A stretch of DNA of 64,000 bases. Origin: Epiperipatus broadwayi. Its lineage: Eukaryota > Onychophora > Udeonychophora > Euonychophora > Peripatidae. Where the stretch lies: assembly GCA_028023455.1 (NCBI GenBank), contig JAQFVV010000350.1, positions 124,001-188,000 of the forward strand. Reading direction: 5' to 3'. The notes beneath the pieces were generated by a model that saw only the letters and a program-made list of their open reading frames with translations, did no database searches and was not told where the DNA came from. Of this stretch, positions 34,492 through 45,951 are shown piece by piece. Every line of letters starts with the position of its first letter. Position 1 is the first letter of the stretch. Both the position numbers and the translations under genes were made by a program.

Positions 34492-35800
34492 AGTATATTT
34501 AAAAAAGGTGATAAAGAAGATATTAGAAATTACAGACCTATCAGCCTTTTATCAGTTTTATATAAAATTTTTACCAAGATAATTACAACTCGTCTACAGA
34601 GAACATTGGATTTCCACCAACCAAGAGAACAAGCTGGATTTAAAAGTGGTTTTAGTACAGTAGATCATATCCAGGTGTTGAGAGAAGTTATAGAAAGGAC
34701 GAATGAATATGAGTTGTCATTATGTTTTGGATTTGTAGATTATGAAAAGGCATTTGATTCTATAAACATTTCTTCAGTGATTAAAGCATTGGATCATCAA
34801 GGTATAGATCCAGGATATTGTCATATTTTGAAGAATATTTATAAAAATGCAACAGCAACAATTAGATTACATAATGATACTGGGAAAGTCAACATTGAGA
34901 AAGGTGTAAGACAAGGTGACTCCATATCTCCAAAACTTTTTACAGCAGTGCTGCAAGAAGTATTTTGTGGATTAAAATGGGAAACTAAAGGAGTGAAAGT
35001 AAATGGAGATTATTTAAGTCATTTAGATTTTACAGATGATGTAGTTGTTTTTGCAAATAATGCTTCAGAGCTGCAAGATATGTTGCAGGAATTATCAGAT
35101 GAAAGTAGGAAAGTAGGACTAAAGATAAATGTTAAAAAGACTAAAGTAATGTTTAATCGATTTGCTCAAAATATGAAAATAAAGATTGATTATGATGAAT
35201 TAGAAGAAGTTAACAGTTACAAATACCTTGGTCAGATTATTAATACAGATAGAAACATAATGGAAGAAATTAATCATAAAATTAAACTTGGTTGGGGTGC
35301 TTTTGGTAAAAATAACTTGATACTAAAAGGAAATATGCCTATGTGTTTGAAAAGAAAGGTTTTTAACAAATGTGTTTTACCAGTTCTTACTTATGGATCT
35401 GAGACTTGGACACTTAATAGAAGAGCGATACAGAGACTTCAGACCACTCAAAGAAGTATGGAGAGATGCATGTTGGAAGTAACAAGAAGAGATTGAAAAC
35501 ACAATGTATGGGTAAGAGAACAAACAGGTGTTACTGACCTCATTGAAAAAATTAAAAGATTGAAGTGGAGTTGGGCTGGACATATTGCTAGAAGAGATGA
35601 TAATAGATGGACAATTGAAATTTTAAACTGGATTCCAAGAGATTGTAAAAGACCCAGAAAGAGACCACATGTGAGATGGATGGATGAAATAAGAAAGTGT
35701 GCAGGGGTGATGTGGAGAAGAGAAGCTAAAGATCGGAAAAGATGGATTAAACTTGGAGAGACCATCCTGCAGTGGATTGATAATGGTTGATGATGATATG
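34492..35800 (+). mobile_element. RTE-like LINE copy C, 5'-truncated
   Basis: Homology to copy B starts abruptly at IFKKGDKEDIRNYRP (about 34495), so it is 5'-truncated within the RT fingers. One frame then runs to 35790 and is interrupted only by a TGA at 35494-35496. Motifs: [55 protein letters not shown], ending IDNG. The catalytic FADD box reads FTDD (35029-35040). Where copy A has ATCGAAAACGC this copy has ATTGAAAACAC: two CpG changes, one of which makes the stop. Ends GGTTGATGATGAT. Youngest-looking of the four copies, but it lacks the endonuclease and could not work. Confidence 0.88.
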
Positions 35801-36970
35801 AAATTATTTTAAAAGTTAAAATCACTACACATATGATTTAGTAAAATTATTACATGATTCAAATATATGACAAATGAAATTGGGATTTTGTTTAAGATTC
35901 CAAGTATTCTATATATGCTTAATTAAGTATTTAATTATTTGTAAATTAAATGAGCATTCAATTTATCTTAGCTAGAGATAAAACAAGATAGGAAAAGCCT
36001 GATGAAAATATCATGATCCTCTTTTCCATAGATCTTTCATCCACTGCTTTGCATTACCCTTTTTAATGTGTATATAATTACTTGAGATGTTAGCAAAAAT
36101 GATAATTTTTTGTTCACTTTATAATATTTAACAATTTTATCAATATTTATAAATAATTGTTGAGAAATGTTTTTTTGTTTATATTGTCTATATATGTTAG
36201 ATAAATACATAACAATATAATTTTCTAACTTTGGAAATGTAATTAGATCAAAGCTTGGTATTTTTATATATTTTATTTCACTTTAACTTAGATGTGAATT
36301 ACACGGTTACACATATATCTTTTTAGATTTTATGGTACCTAAAAATAAATATTTTACTGAATATTGTTGACATATTTTCAATTTAATGAAAGTTGTTAAG
36401 ATTCATTTTAAAGCAAAATTAAGTTTTGTGCATATGAGGAAAAAAAATCTGCACTAAAGTCTGAGAAAGTAATTTAATATTAATGACAAAGCATTAGGAA
36501 AACTATCAAGCATTAAAACATTATATTATAAAAATAAATGTTTATGGGAAACTAACTTTTCAGGTTTAATAATGAAATATTAACCTTCACATCATAAGAT
36601 CAACAGACAGAAGAGATCTTTGATTTGATTAAGAATTATAATAATAATAAACAATATTGAAGAAGATACAGGTAAGATATAACTTATGAAATGGCAATGA
36701 GTTATTTGCATTTATGTGAAGCTTGTAAAAAACAAAACATGATTAGAAATTCTGAAAAAAGAATATTAAAATTACCAATGCAGTTTAGTACAATAATAGA
36801 ATAATAGATGTGAATGCTGGGGATTTCTGGCTCAAAACTCAATCTGCAATTTTTGGTGATTGAACCTCACACCACTCCCATGCAATCCCTAATGCAATTA
36901 CCATACAATTATGATAAACTATTTATATAATATCAATAATTATGGCTTATAATGTTCTTAAAGAAGTTAT
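35801..36970. other. AT-rich spacer, no gene seen
   Basis: Nothing recognisable. Confidence 0.6.
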
Positions 36971-36972
36971 AT

Positions 36973-37084
36973 ATATTACTAAATTTATTTAAAGCTTAGC
37001 TCATCACTATCAACCGCACACAGCTATGATTATGAAGCCATAGAGCTTTAAAAGCGCTAAGCTTTAAATAAATTTAGTAATATA
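36973..37084. repeat. 112-base hairpin (MITE-like)
   Basis: Perfect ~28-bp arms: ACTAAATTTATTTAAAGCTT (36978-36997) and its complement at 37059-37078, with a loop of about 55 bases. Non-coding. Confidence 0.85.
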
Positions 37085-40000
37085 GATAAACTATTTAGTG
37101 ATTTTCAAAAAAAGTGAATTTTAAAATTCTAGAAGTTTAAAAATCAAAAAGCTATTAAATATAATTTGTTAAATGAAGCTTATTCTTTACCTTTTCAGTA
37201 AAAGATATTATCGCAGTTTGCTGTTTTTTAAACCTGAATCCAAACTGTTTTATATTAGAAAACAAAAAATAACAGTAAAAATTTTATAAGTTACAACGTG
37301 ATGTGTATAAAGACAATAATCTGAAATACATAATACTTTTACCAAAGAAAGCAAAGTTATTTATAATTATTGGTAAATTGTCACAAGATGAGGAAAAGGA
37401 GTGAAAATTATTATATTTAAAATTAATACTTATTATCATATACAATTAGTAACATAATTATGCATAATTAATTCAATCATGTTAATAATAATAAAATATA
37501 TTCTACTAAAGTCAAAACAAAGTATTACTATTATTATAGTGCTTTAAATAAAACCAGTACTTACTTTTAAATGTGTTATCTTGAATGAAAATAAGATTTC
37601 TGAAAATTTGTTTGAACTTTAAACATGATAATTTAAGAATAAATTTTTTATATGTTATCAGTTATAACTTGAATCATTTGTTAAATAATAATATTCATAT
37701 AATATCACATAGTTTGTAATATTTTACTTTTGCAGTATTAAATAACTTGATAGTTTTTGATGAAATGTGTTTGTACTGGTTCATATATTTGTATTAAACA
37801 CATTTTTTTTTTCTAGAAAAAACTACACAAAACAAATTTGTTTTTAAATAAAAACTGTCGATGATTTGACCATTGAATTGGTTTCAATGAAATCATCGGA
37901 AAAACTATTTTATATTTTTTAAAATCGGAGATGACACGTTTTCATTTTTTTAAACAATTAGATATTAAATGTTCTAGTTTATTATTTCTTTATTACTGGT
38001 ATATTATCTATATGAGATGCAATTTCATAAATATGTTTAAAGGCTTTTTGTAACCGTTCGCTATGCACTTATTAACATTAACAATTTGAAGTCTTGTTTG
38101 TTAATATCTTCTAATTTTTTTTTTATTGCTTATCATTATTATTTCAGTCATTGAAAATCCATATCTCATGTACTTGAATAATGCTTTCATAATATTTTAT
38201 TCACTAACAGTTTTATTTGATCTATTATTGTCTTATCAGAGCTATTAACATAATTTTAATACAGATACAGATATTAAAAATTATTAATAATTTTACTCTT
38301 ACAGACAATACTTGATTTTAGAATTATTTATCAATAATTACAATCATTAATTTCGAATAAATTTAGTAATTAAATTTTTCATATGTACGTCTATTTTACT
38401 GTATAATGTACATATTCATACATACACACGCGCGCGCACACGCACACACATATATACATTATACGTAAATGTGCGCTTAACCAACAAATTAAAAATTATA
38501 TACATTAATATTCGCTTAAATAAATAATAATAAAAACTTTTAGTATTATCGCACACGTGTATAAACATTAATTCACTTAACTATATTATTTAGCACTAGA
38601 TAATTTTAATATATAATTTAAACATATAGAACATTTTTTTAATATCGTATTAATTAATTGAATATTTTGAATGAAACTGAATATATATGTAAATAATCAG
38701 AAATAAATATCGTATAATGATACTTGTATTTATATAAAATTGATTTCAATAATCCTAATTACCTGAAGTATTTGTAAAATAACACAACTGAAGTGTTTAT
38801 TTAACTTGCTTGGATAAAAATGCCAGTCCTATATTTAAACTTTTTTTTTCTTATTTTCTTTTTACATAAAATAAACTCCTCTTTTTTTCCTCACCTTTTT
38901 AACAGTTAAAGTAAAAAATAAAATATAACGTAAATCATTTATTTTACAAAAAAAATAAAAATAATAATGTTTATATTTCTTTAATTGAAATATGTGTATC
39001 ATCACATATATATCTATACATGAATGTCAGTCTACTATTTTTATAGCATAAAATAGTTGCTTGACATAAATATGTATATGTTGTAGCACAAATTACAACT
39101 AAAAAAATATAAACCTTTAATTTTTTTACTTTAAATGTTAAAAATAAATATATATAATATTTTATAATAAATGCTTTTATTTACTGTAGACTAAAATATC
39201 AAAAACTAATTGTTTCTTCAACCATAATAGGTATTTTTATATTTAACAGACAATGGCTACAGTGTGGTTTTGTGATATTTGAACTACAATTGGTACCTAA
39301 TACAGCTACTAAGATATGCATTTTTTATATGTGTATGTCATTTCAAATTTGATTTATTCATAACCATTATTTACAATAAGTGTTAAATTATTTGTATAAA
39401 ATAATTTAAAAATATAGTTAGAAATTGATATAGAGTTGCTTTAGTTTAGCTGGATTCAGTTGATAGCTTTTTTTCTAATCAGTTGATTGCTTTCATATAA
39501 TCAGTTATTATAATAAAATGATTTTTTTCTTATCACTGTTGCCATTAGTTACAATAAATTTTATTATTTTTGTCTTAAAAGGTAGAAAAAAGTAGCAACT
39601 GTTTGCAAAAAAAATTTAAATTTACAGCCATCTAGACTACAAGTAGTATGATGTACTGCTAAATCAAAAAGGGGGTATAAAATTAAAACTACATGAGCTA
39701 AAGTCAAACTAATTTGATTTATTGAAAATAAAGAGACTTAGGAAGGTACTGAGAGAAAAACTTGTTTCATTTTAAAAAGAATATGAAATTAAGACATTTG
39801 AAAATTGATAGTGCTATCACATTCCAGTTGTAGACATTGCAAATGAACTTGGAAAAAGCATAGGATATTCAAAAATTAAGTAATTTAATTTCTTGTTGTA
39901 AAAAGTAGTGACTGAATTGTTTAATTTCTGGATGCCTCAAACTTTTATTTCAAGTTAAATATAAAACACCAATTGTTGCTGAAGAAACAATATTTTTTTA

Positions 40001-41570
40001 CTCTTTTATTCCACAGAAAATAAAAGCATTTAGTATAAAATAATTTTTTATATATGTATTTTGACTTTTCTAGTATTTGGATATTTTTTATAATTATTTA
40101 TATTTAATTAAAATGAACAACAACACTATTACAGTCTAACATTTTAAATGAAGTTCATGGAGCATTAAAAATCAATTTGAATATTATTTTGTTTGTGAAA
40201 TAAGTTTGTTCTAAAAAAGAAATTTTACAATTAAAAGAAAGGACAATATCAACCATTTTAAAAGAAACAATTTTTAAATCAATTGAAAATAAGATTTTTT
40301 ATTTCTGTTTTAATTGTTCATTAATAGTTTTAAGTAAAACCTTTTTTTTTTAAAATAAACACATTTAAAAATATACTTTTTCATGTGCATTACTGAAAAC
40401 TTACTGAACTGATGTCAACTACATTCAAATTTCAATTTACACACACCTCTGCACTGTTCAAACCAGGTGCAATTTGAACTATTTTATTGTCATATTGCAT
40501 AGCCATTGGTTTATAACATATGTACAAAATTTGAATCAAATCCATTTGATAGAAATATGTTAAATCTCAATTTCCAAATTTATACAAAACAAACAAACAA
40601 AAACAACTGAGTTTCTGATTTAAATAAAAGAATTTTAAAAAAGTGAGAAGAGTTTTTTTTTTGTGGGTAAAAAATGTGCTAAAAAGTTTTTTTCATTTTC
40701 AATTTCAGTTTTTGATTTAAAAATATATAAGTATAATTTATTTATTGATAAGATCAACATTAAACATGTTTTTTTTAATTAAAAAATATTTTGATAAAGA
40801 GTTAATGTTAATTAATAAATGATTTTAAAAGCAAGTCATATAAATTTGTTTTTAAAATTAGTCAATATATAGGACACGTTTAAACTAAAAAGTTATGGAG
40901 TTATCAATTTATTGATTTTATATTAATACAACAGAAAATGTTTTCCAAAAAGTTTTTATCAGAGTTTGCATTAAACCATCAGTAAAAATCGTAGACTTTC
41001 ATGCTTGTGAGCAACTGTTATCTACATCTTAGCAATGATCATCAATTATAAGCTATTGAATCATTTACAAGCTACTTTATCAAGTGACCTAAAGAAGTCA
41101 AGAAAAAGTCTCACTTTTACTTCAAATGACTATTTAAATTAAAAACTGCTGCAGAATGGATACTATATTTCATGAATGGAAAAAGTTACTTCATGAGTAA
41201 TAACTTCAAAACACAAAAGATTTTGTCTGTACTATTAACATATAATTAAATGCCACACTTCTGTTGTTTAGAAATCAATATCAATTACCATTTTTATATA
41301 AAGTTATGCAAGAAAAGAATCAAGCTAAAAAATATGGAATCAAGAAGATATAATATAAAACTCCTAAGTTTTAAGAAATAAAAATTCTTTTAAAGCAGTA
41401 CTGAAGAATGCTGAAGCAAGGTTTTTTTTATATATATGTTTAAAAATAGCTAACTTTTTTTTATTTATTAATTTGCTCCACAGATGACAGACAGTGGAAT
41501 GATTTTCAGATATGAAGGCCAACTGTAAATAATAAACAGTGCTCAACCAAGAATATCTCCTGTTGCGTTA
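37085..41570. other. Long AT-rich region, no gene seen
   Basis: No coding frame that I can support. A CA/CG-rich microsatellite is at 38424-38452 (ACACACGCGCGCGCACACGC). The patch 40435-40560 is less AT-rich but unassigned. Confidence 0.6.
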
Positions 41571-41840
41571 TAGTAGGGGTGTCCAAGATGTCGATCATGG
41601 TCGACTGGTTGACCACAAGATCTCTAGAAGTCGACTGCATAATTTATTTATTTTTGTAAAATTTGCATCTAATTTATTTTAATATAATTCTAAAACAATA
41701 ATTTTTTGTGTCCAAAATGTCGATCATGGTTGACTGGTTGACCACAAGATCTCTGGAAGTCGACTGCATAATTTTTTTTTTTGTAAAATTTGCATCTAAT
41801 TTATTTTAATATAATTCTAAAACAATAATTTTTTTTTTAA
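41570..41840. repeat. Two tandem copies of a ~130-base unit
   Basis: GTGTCCAARATGTCGATCAT...AAGTCGACTGCATAATT...CTAAAACAATAATTTTT occurs at ~41579-41708 and ~41709-41836. The first copy starts GGGGTGTCC, and the TCGATC..GTCGACTGGTTGACC wording resembles ends of hAT elements, so this may be a duplicated hAT terminus. No transposase nearby. Confidence 0.75.
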
Positions 41841-41939
41841 AATTCAGGACCAGCTTTAGAAAATAATTATTTATAGGTAATTTAAAATTGTACCTTAATA
41901 AATATTTTATAAAGCAACATGGACAAATTATAATACTAG

Positions 41940-42195
41940 AGGGAGCTGAAGTAATTTATGGGGTGGAGTGATTTGAAGCCTGTCCATTAAAGTATGAAGA
42001 TTGGTTATCTTAATATAATCTGAACTTTGATTGTATATATGTGTGGAGATGATAATCTGGGTCAACTGATGAGTGCTGGTTTAGCATGAAATATGGATAT
42101 TGGTGATTATTTATCTTTTTGACATTGTGTGATCAAGTGTATCGGCAGTATGAGATAGCATGGGTGGTTGAGGGTCGTATGAAAGTCTGAGTTCA
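41940..42195 (+). repeat. Dispersed repeat R3, copy 2
   Basis: Reverse complement of 14395-14630 with about four in five bases shared by eye. Contains AGCCTGTCCATTAAAGTATG and TGCTGGTTTAGCATGAAA. Class unknown. Confidence 0.8.
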
Positions 42196-42565
42196 AAATA
42201 ATATTGTAAATTTAAGTAATTTATTATTACAGAATTTTTATAGCACAAAGATTAATTATAATAAACACGTTTTTAAGCAGAAAAATCTCTATAAAGGAAC
42301 ATGGATATGTTCATATTCAAAACAATGGCATTTAATAGATTAAATTATATTTAGAAAGCATTTATAAGCATGAATTGTTGGACAGATCAGGTTTAGTGTG
42401 CTCCAAGATTAAAATGATTGTTGCATTAAAAATAGTTATTGTTTCAATCATATTCAAAGAAAATAGATGTTCATTCTTCAGAAGAATCTACTATACATAA
42501 CTCATTTTAACAGATATTAAATACTAAATGTGGACCTTTAAAACTGTTATATTACTAAAACATTA
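42196..42565. other. AT-rich spacer, no gene seen
   Basis: Nothing recognisable. Confidence 0.55.
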
Positions 42566-42569
42566 GATT

Positions 42570-44112
42570 CTCTTAGGTGGTACACAATGAATAATAGTAA
42601 ATCTATTTTTGGGTTCACTAAAAAGAAGAATCGTGATTGGTTTTCTGAGAATATTCATATAATTTGTAATTTGTTTAAAAGGAAATGTGGGGGTTTCTGT
42701 TTGGCAAAATAATAAATTAAATGTAGACCATAATAAATACAAAAGATCTAAAGGCAGAATCTCAACAACTGATAAAAATACTTAAAATTTATTGTTGGAT
42801 TAAAACTGCAAAGAGAGTACAGATATTTTCTGATCTTGATTATTGCAGATCGTTTTTTATTGAAAGCAGTATGTGGCTCTAAGAAACGATTTCACAATCC
42901 TATTAAATTCAATAATGACTAAAGAAGTAATTTGATCATCTTTTGAATTGAGATAACAGCTTTTAATAATAAATTCTTTTATCTACTCATTTAAATTTGG
43001 ACAAAGATATCCAGCTGTTCATAAATTTAAATTTGGAAAGATTGCAGGTCCTGATGAAATGCATGGAAAAGTTTTAAAATACTGGAAGTTTTTAGAAGTA
43101 TATGGACATGTGAAGTTATGTCGCCTTATCTTAAGAATGCTTTTATTATTCCATTTTTTTTAAACAAAGGGAATAGATAAAAGTGCAATAATTATTATGG
43201 AATATCATTATTATTCAATGTAGCAGAGATACTTCCAAATATTTTATTGAATAGGTTCTTCCAATCATAGATGAATGATGACTAAAGAATCAGTGTGGCT
43301 TTAGAGAATCAAAAAGTACTGAAAATATAGTTTTTGTTTTGCCAGGCATGTACAAGAAAAGTATTGGAAACAATGGAGTGATTTATATATTGCTTTTATT
43401 GATTTATTTAAAATATTGATTCAGTTAATAGCACAGGTCTATGGCATTATTTGAAATTTCTTGGTTATTCACCCAAATTTGTTTATATTATACAGTTTTT
43501 ACATGATGTAATGAAGGGAAATGTTATTAGTACAGATGGAAATTCCGAAACACTTGATGTAAAAATCTGGTGTTAGACAACTATGTGCACTTTCTCCAAC
43601 GTTTGGAATTGTTTATATAGGCAGTTCAATGCAACAAAGATCAAGATACAATATATGTTTGTTGGTAGAATTTTTAGTTTAAATTCAATTGAAAAAAAAT
43701 AAGAATTTCATCTTCTTGGATTCTGGATTTACTATATGCAGATGTTTGTGCTATTTTTGTCAGTTCAAAGATGATTTACAGACTGTATTTAATGTTTTAA
43801 ATGAAACATATAAAGGCTTTAGTATATTAATTAATATTCAAAATCTCAAGTGAAGAAAGAAAAAGCCCTGCAACTTTTACTTTGAGGGTTGTCAGCTCTA
43901 GAATATAAATTAGTTTAAATATTTTGGTAGTTTTATAAGTAGAAATGTGAAATTGAATATTGAGGTACAATACCGAGTCCAGAGTGTACATACTTTCAAC
44001 AAATTACAACATAAAGTATTTCACCACAAGGAAATAGTTATTGTATAGAGTTATTTGATCTAATTTATTGTATGGAAGTGAAACTTGAATGATCTATTCA
44101 CACAGTATAAAG
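42570..44112 (+). pseudogene. Old LINE relic (copy D), linker and RT part
   Basis: Worn endonuclease/RT LINE different from copies A-C. Readable pieces include WFSENIHIICNLFKRK (about 42638-42685), FKFGKIAGPDEMHGKVLKYW (43024-43085), QCGFRESKSTENIVFVLPGM (43290-43350), YIAFIDLFKIFDSVN (the 'FIDL.KAFD' motif, about 43390-43433) and LLYGSET (44069-44091). Stops and shifts are frequent. It is of the kind with C-terminal '..LEQF..RCLRRILKI.WQD..N.EVL..A'. The text is cut at 44112 by a hAT insertion and resumes at 45322. Confidence 0.7.
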
Positions 44113-45321
44113 CAGTGGTTTTCAACCTTTCGCACCTGCGGACCGGTAAAAATAAAGATAAGATTTCACAGACCGGCAGGGGTCTATAGATAAATTTTCT
44201 TAAAGATTTAAACTGCTTAGCCTTAGATGAGCATCATTGTTATAACTGACCAAAACAACACACTAGTTACTGTGTATTGTAATAGTGTTGCTTATCTTCA
44301 CATACTGAACACTCTTTCTCAAGTTGCGCAGTCGTATTGCTACAGAAAACAGTACAATAACAATCATTCTCATTAATGTGCCTGCATTGCTACATTTATT
44401 ATTTTATTGTGAAAACATGCAAAAATAAAATGTTATTCATCTGAATGATGGGAAATATCACAGCTAGTGTAATTACATGACAATGATTATGATAAATGTA
44501 ATATCTGTAATTAATGTTAAATATACAAGATGAAGTTATATATATATGGCATTTATATAATAAAAAACTTTTTTTTTAATTTTGAATTTTTTTAGAAAAA
44601 TAATAAAAAATTTAATTCTAAACCCCCCCCCCCCAATAAACAACTGTGATAAATACTCCTTACTGTAATTTCTAATAAAATGACCTTTTTTGTTTTTGTT
44701 TTTTCCTGCACATTCTGAAGTATCAATATATTTCTTTTTCCTCATTTCTTCAAGAACTGAAACACTAGTACTTGGCATACTTTCAGTATCAGCATCACTT
44801 TTTACTGGAATATTATCCTTGTCTCTTCTTAATATGGCGAAAAGGTTTTGCTGTTTGGCTTTTTTGTCTCCATTTTGTGAAGTTTACAATTTCAAAAAGA
44901 AAGGTCACACACAAAATAAAAAGATGATACAAATGCAATAAAAAATTTTGCTATATGTGACCAATAAATGAGGTGACGCAATACAGAAATGCCTACTAGG
45001 TATAGAAATTGACATGTAAGGAGTGGTGCAATTACCATGAGATTGATGCTTTGACTTTTAAATATTGCATTTTCAGATAAATTCCTTTGATTATTATTTA
45101 GTAATTATAGTATTATCTAATAATTTAAATAAAATTTTGATTTATAATTAATTTTATTTAAACAGTTGTGATGAAAAAATAAATAAAAATTGTTTATATT
45201 AATTAGAAGTTTAAAATCTTATTGTTTTGTTATTACAAACTTTCCTGCCAGTCTAGCATGGACCGGCAAAAAACTTCTGCAGATCAGCGCCAGTCTGTGA
45301 ACCAAGGGCTGAAGACCACTG
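44113..45321 (-). mobile_element. Non-autonomous hAT transposon with 8-bp TSD
   Basis: 1209 bp bounded by hAT-type ends: CAGTGGTTTTCAACCTTTCG on the left and, reading inward from the right, CAGTGGTCTTCAGCCCTTGG. Directly outside both ends stands the same octamer GTATAAAG (44105-44112 and 45322-45329), the expected hAT target duplication. The GGACCGG/GACCGGC words near the left end and GACCGGC near 45260 are also paired. Inside, the minus strand keeps only an N-terminal transposase trace: METKKPNSKTFSPY at 44873, then RRDKDNIPVKSDADTE..., and IRNYSKEYLSQ before a poly-G run at 44623-44635. The catalytic part is deleted, so it would need a helper transposase. Confidence 0.9.
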
Positions 45322-45710
45322 GTATAAAGGCATTAGAGGAGTTTCAGTTAATGATGCTCTGTAAGATTTTAAAAATACAATGGCAAGATCATAAAATCAA
45401 TCCATATGTTCTTCATCTTGCTGGATTGGATTGGACATACAAAATGAATGAAAAATACAAGACTTTCTAAAAGGGTGTTTTATGGTGAACAATAGTTTTT
45501 GTAGGAGATGTAGACATTGTTTACATTATAAAAATTATCTCAAAGACATTCTAAAGAAGTGCAATGCTATTTGTTTTCATTGGCAAGATATGACATAGAA
45601 TAGAATACACTGGAAAGCTGCAATTAGACATAATATTGATGTATTTCAGAAAGAAAGATTTTCTGCTTTTAAGAAAACAACATTGCAAAGCATCAAATAA
45701 GCAGAAAAAT
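45322..45710 (+). pseudogene. Old LINE relic (copy D), C-terminal part
   Basis: Continues copy D after the hAT insertion: IKALEEFQLMMLCKILKIQW then QDHKINPYVLHLAGL (45325-45440), matching the usual 'ILKI.WQD..PN.EVL..AGL' block. RRCRHCLHYKNYLKDILKKC (about 45505-45565) and a final FQKERFSAFKKT (about 45645-45680) follow. Frame is open from 45222 to 45470 if read through the hAT end. Decayed; 3' end not precise. Confidence 0.7.
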
Positions 45711-45825
45711 AAATGAACAAGTTCTAACTGTTGATGTATTTATTGTTCATATAATCATCACAAATGCATTTCTAGAGTAGTTTTCTTGGAATTTGAATGA
45801 ACCATATTCATTTACTAGCAGCTGC

Positions 45826-45827
<2 letters not shown>

Positions 45828-45908
<81 letters not shown>

Positions 45909-45950
45909 TTATCATCATCATCATCATCATCATCATTATAACAATGATGA
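45828..45950. repeat. Compound microsatellite (ATT)n(AGT)n(ATC)n
   Basis: Three different trinucleotide runs in sequence, each of 7 or more units, directly upstream of the Jockey/CR1-like relic. Confidence 0.97.
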
Positions 45951-45951
45951 T

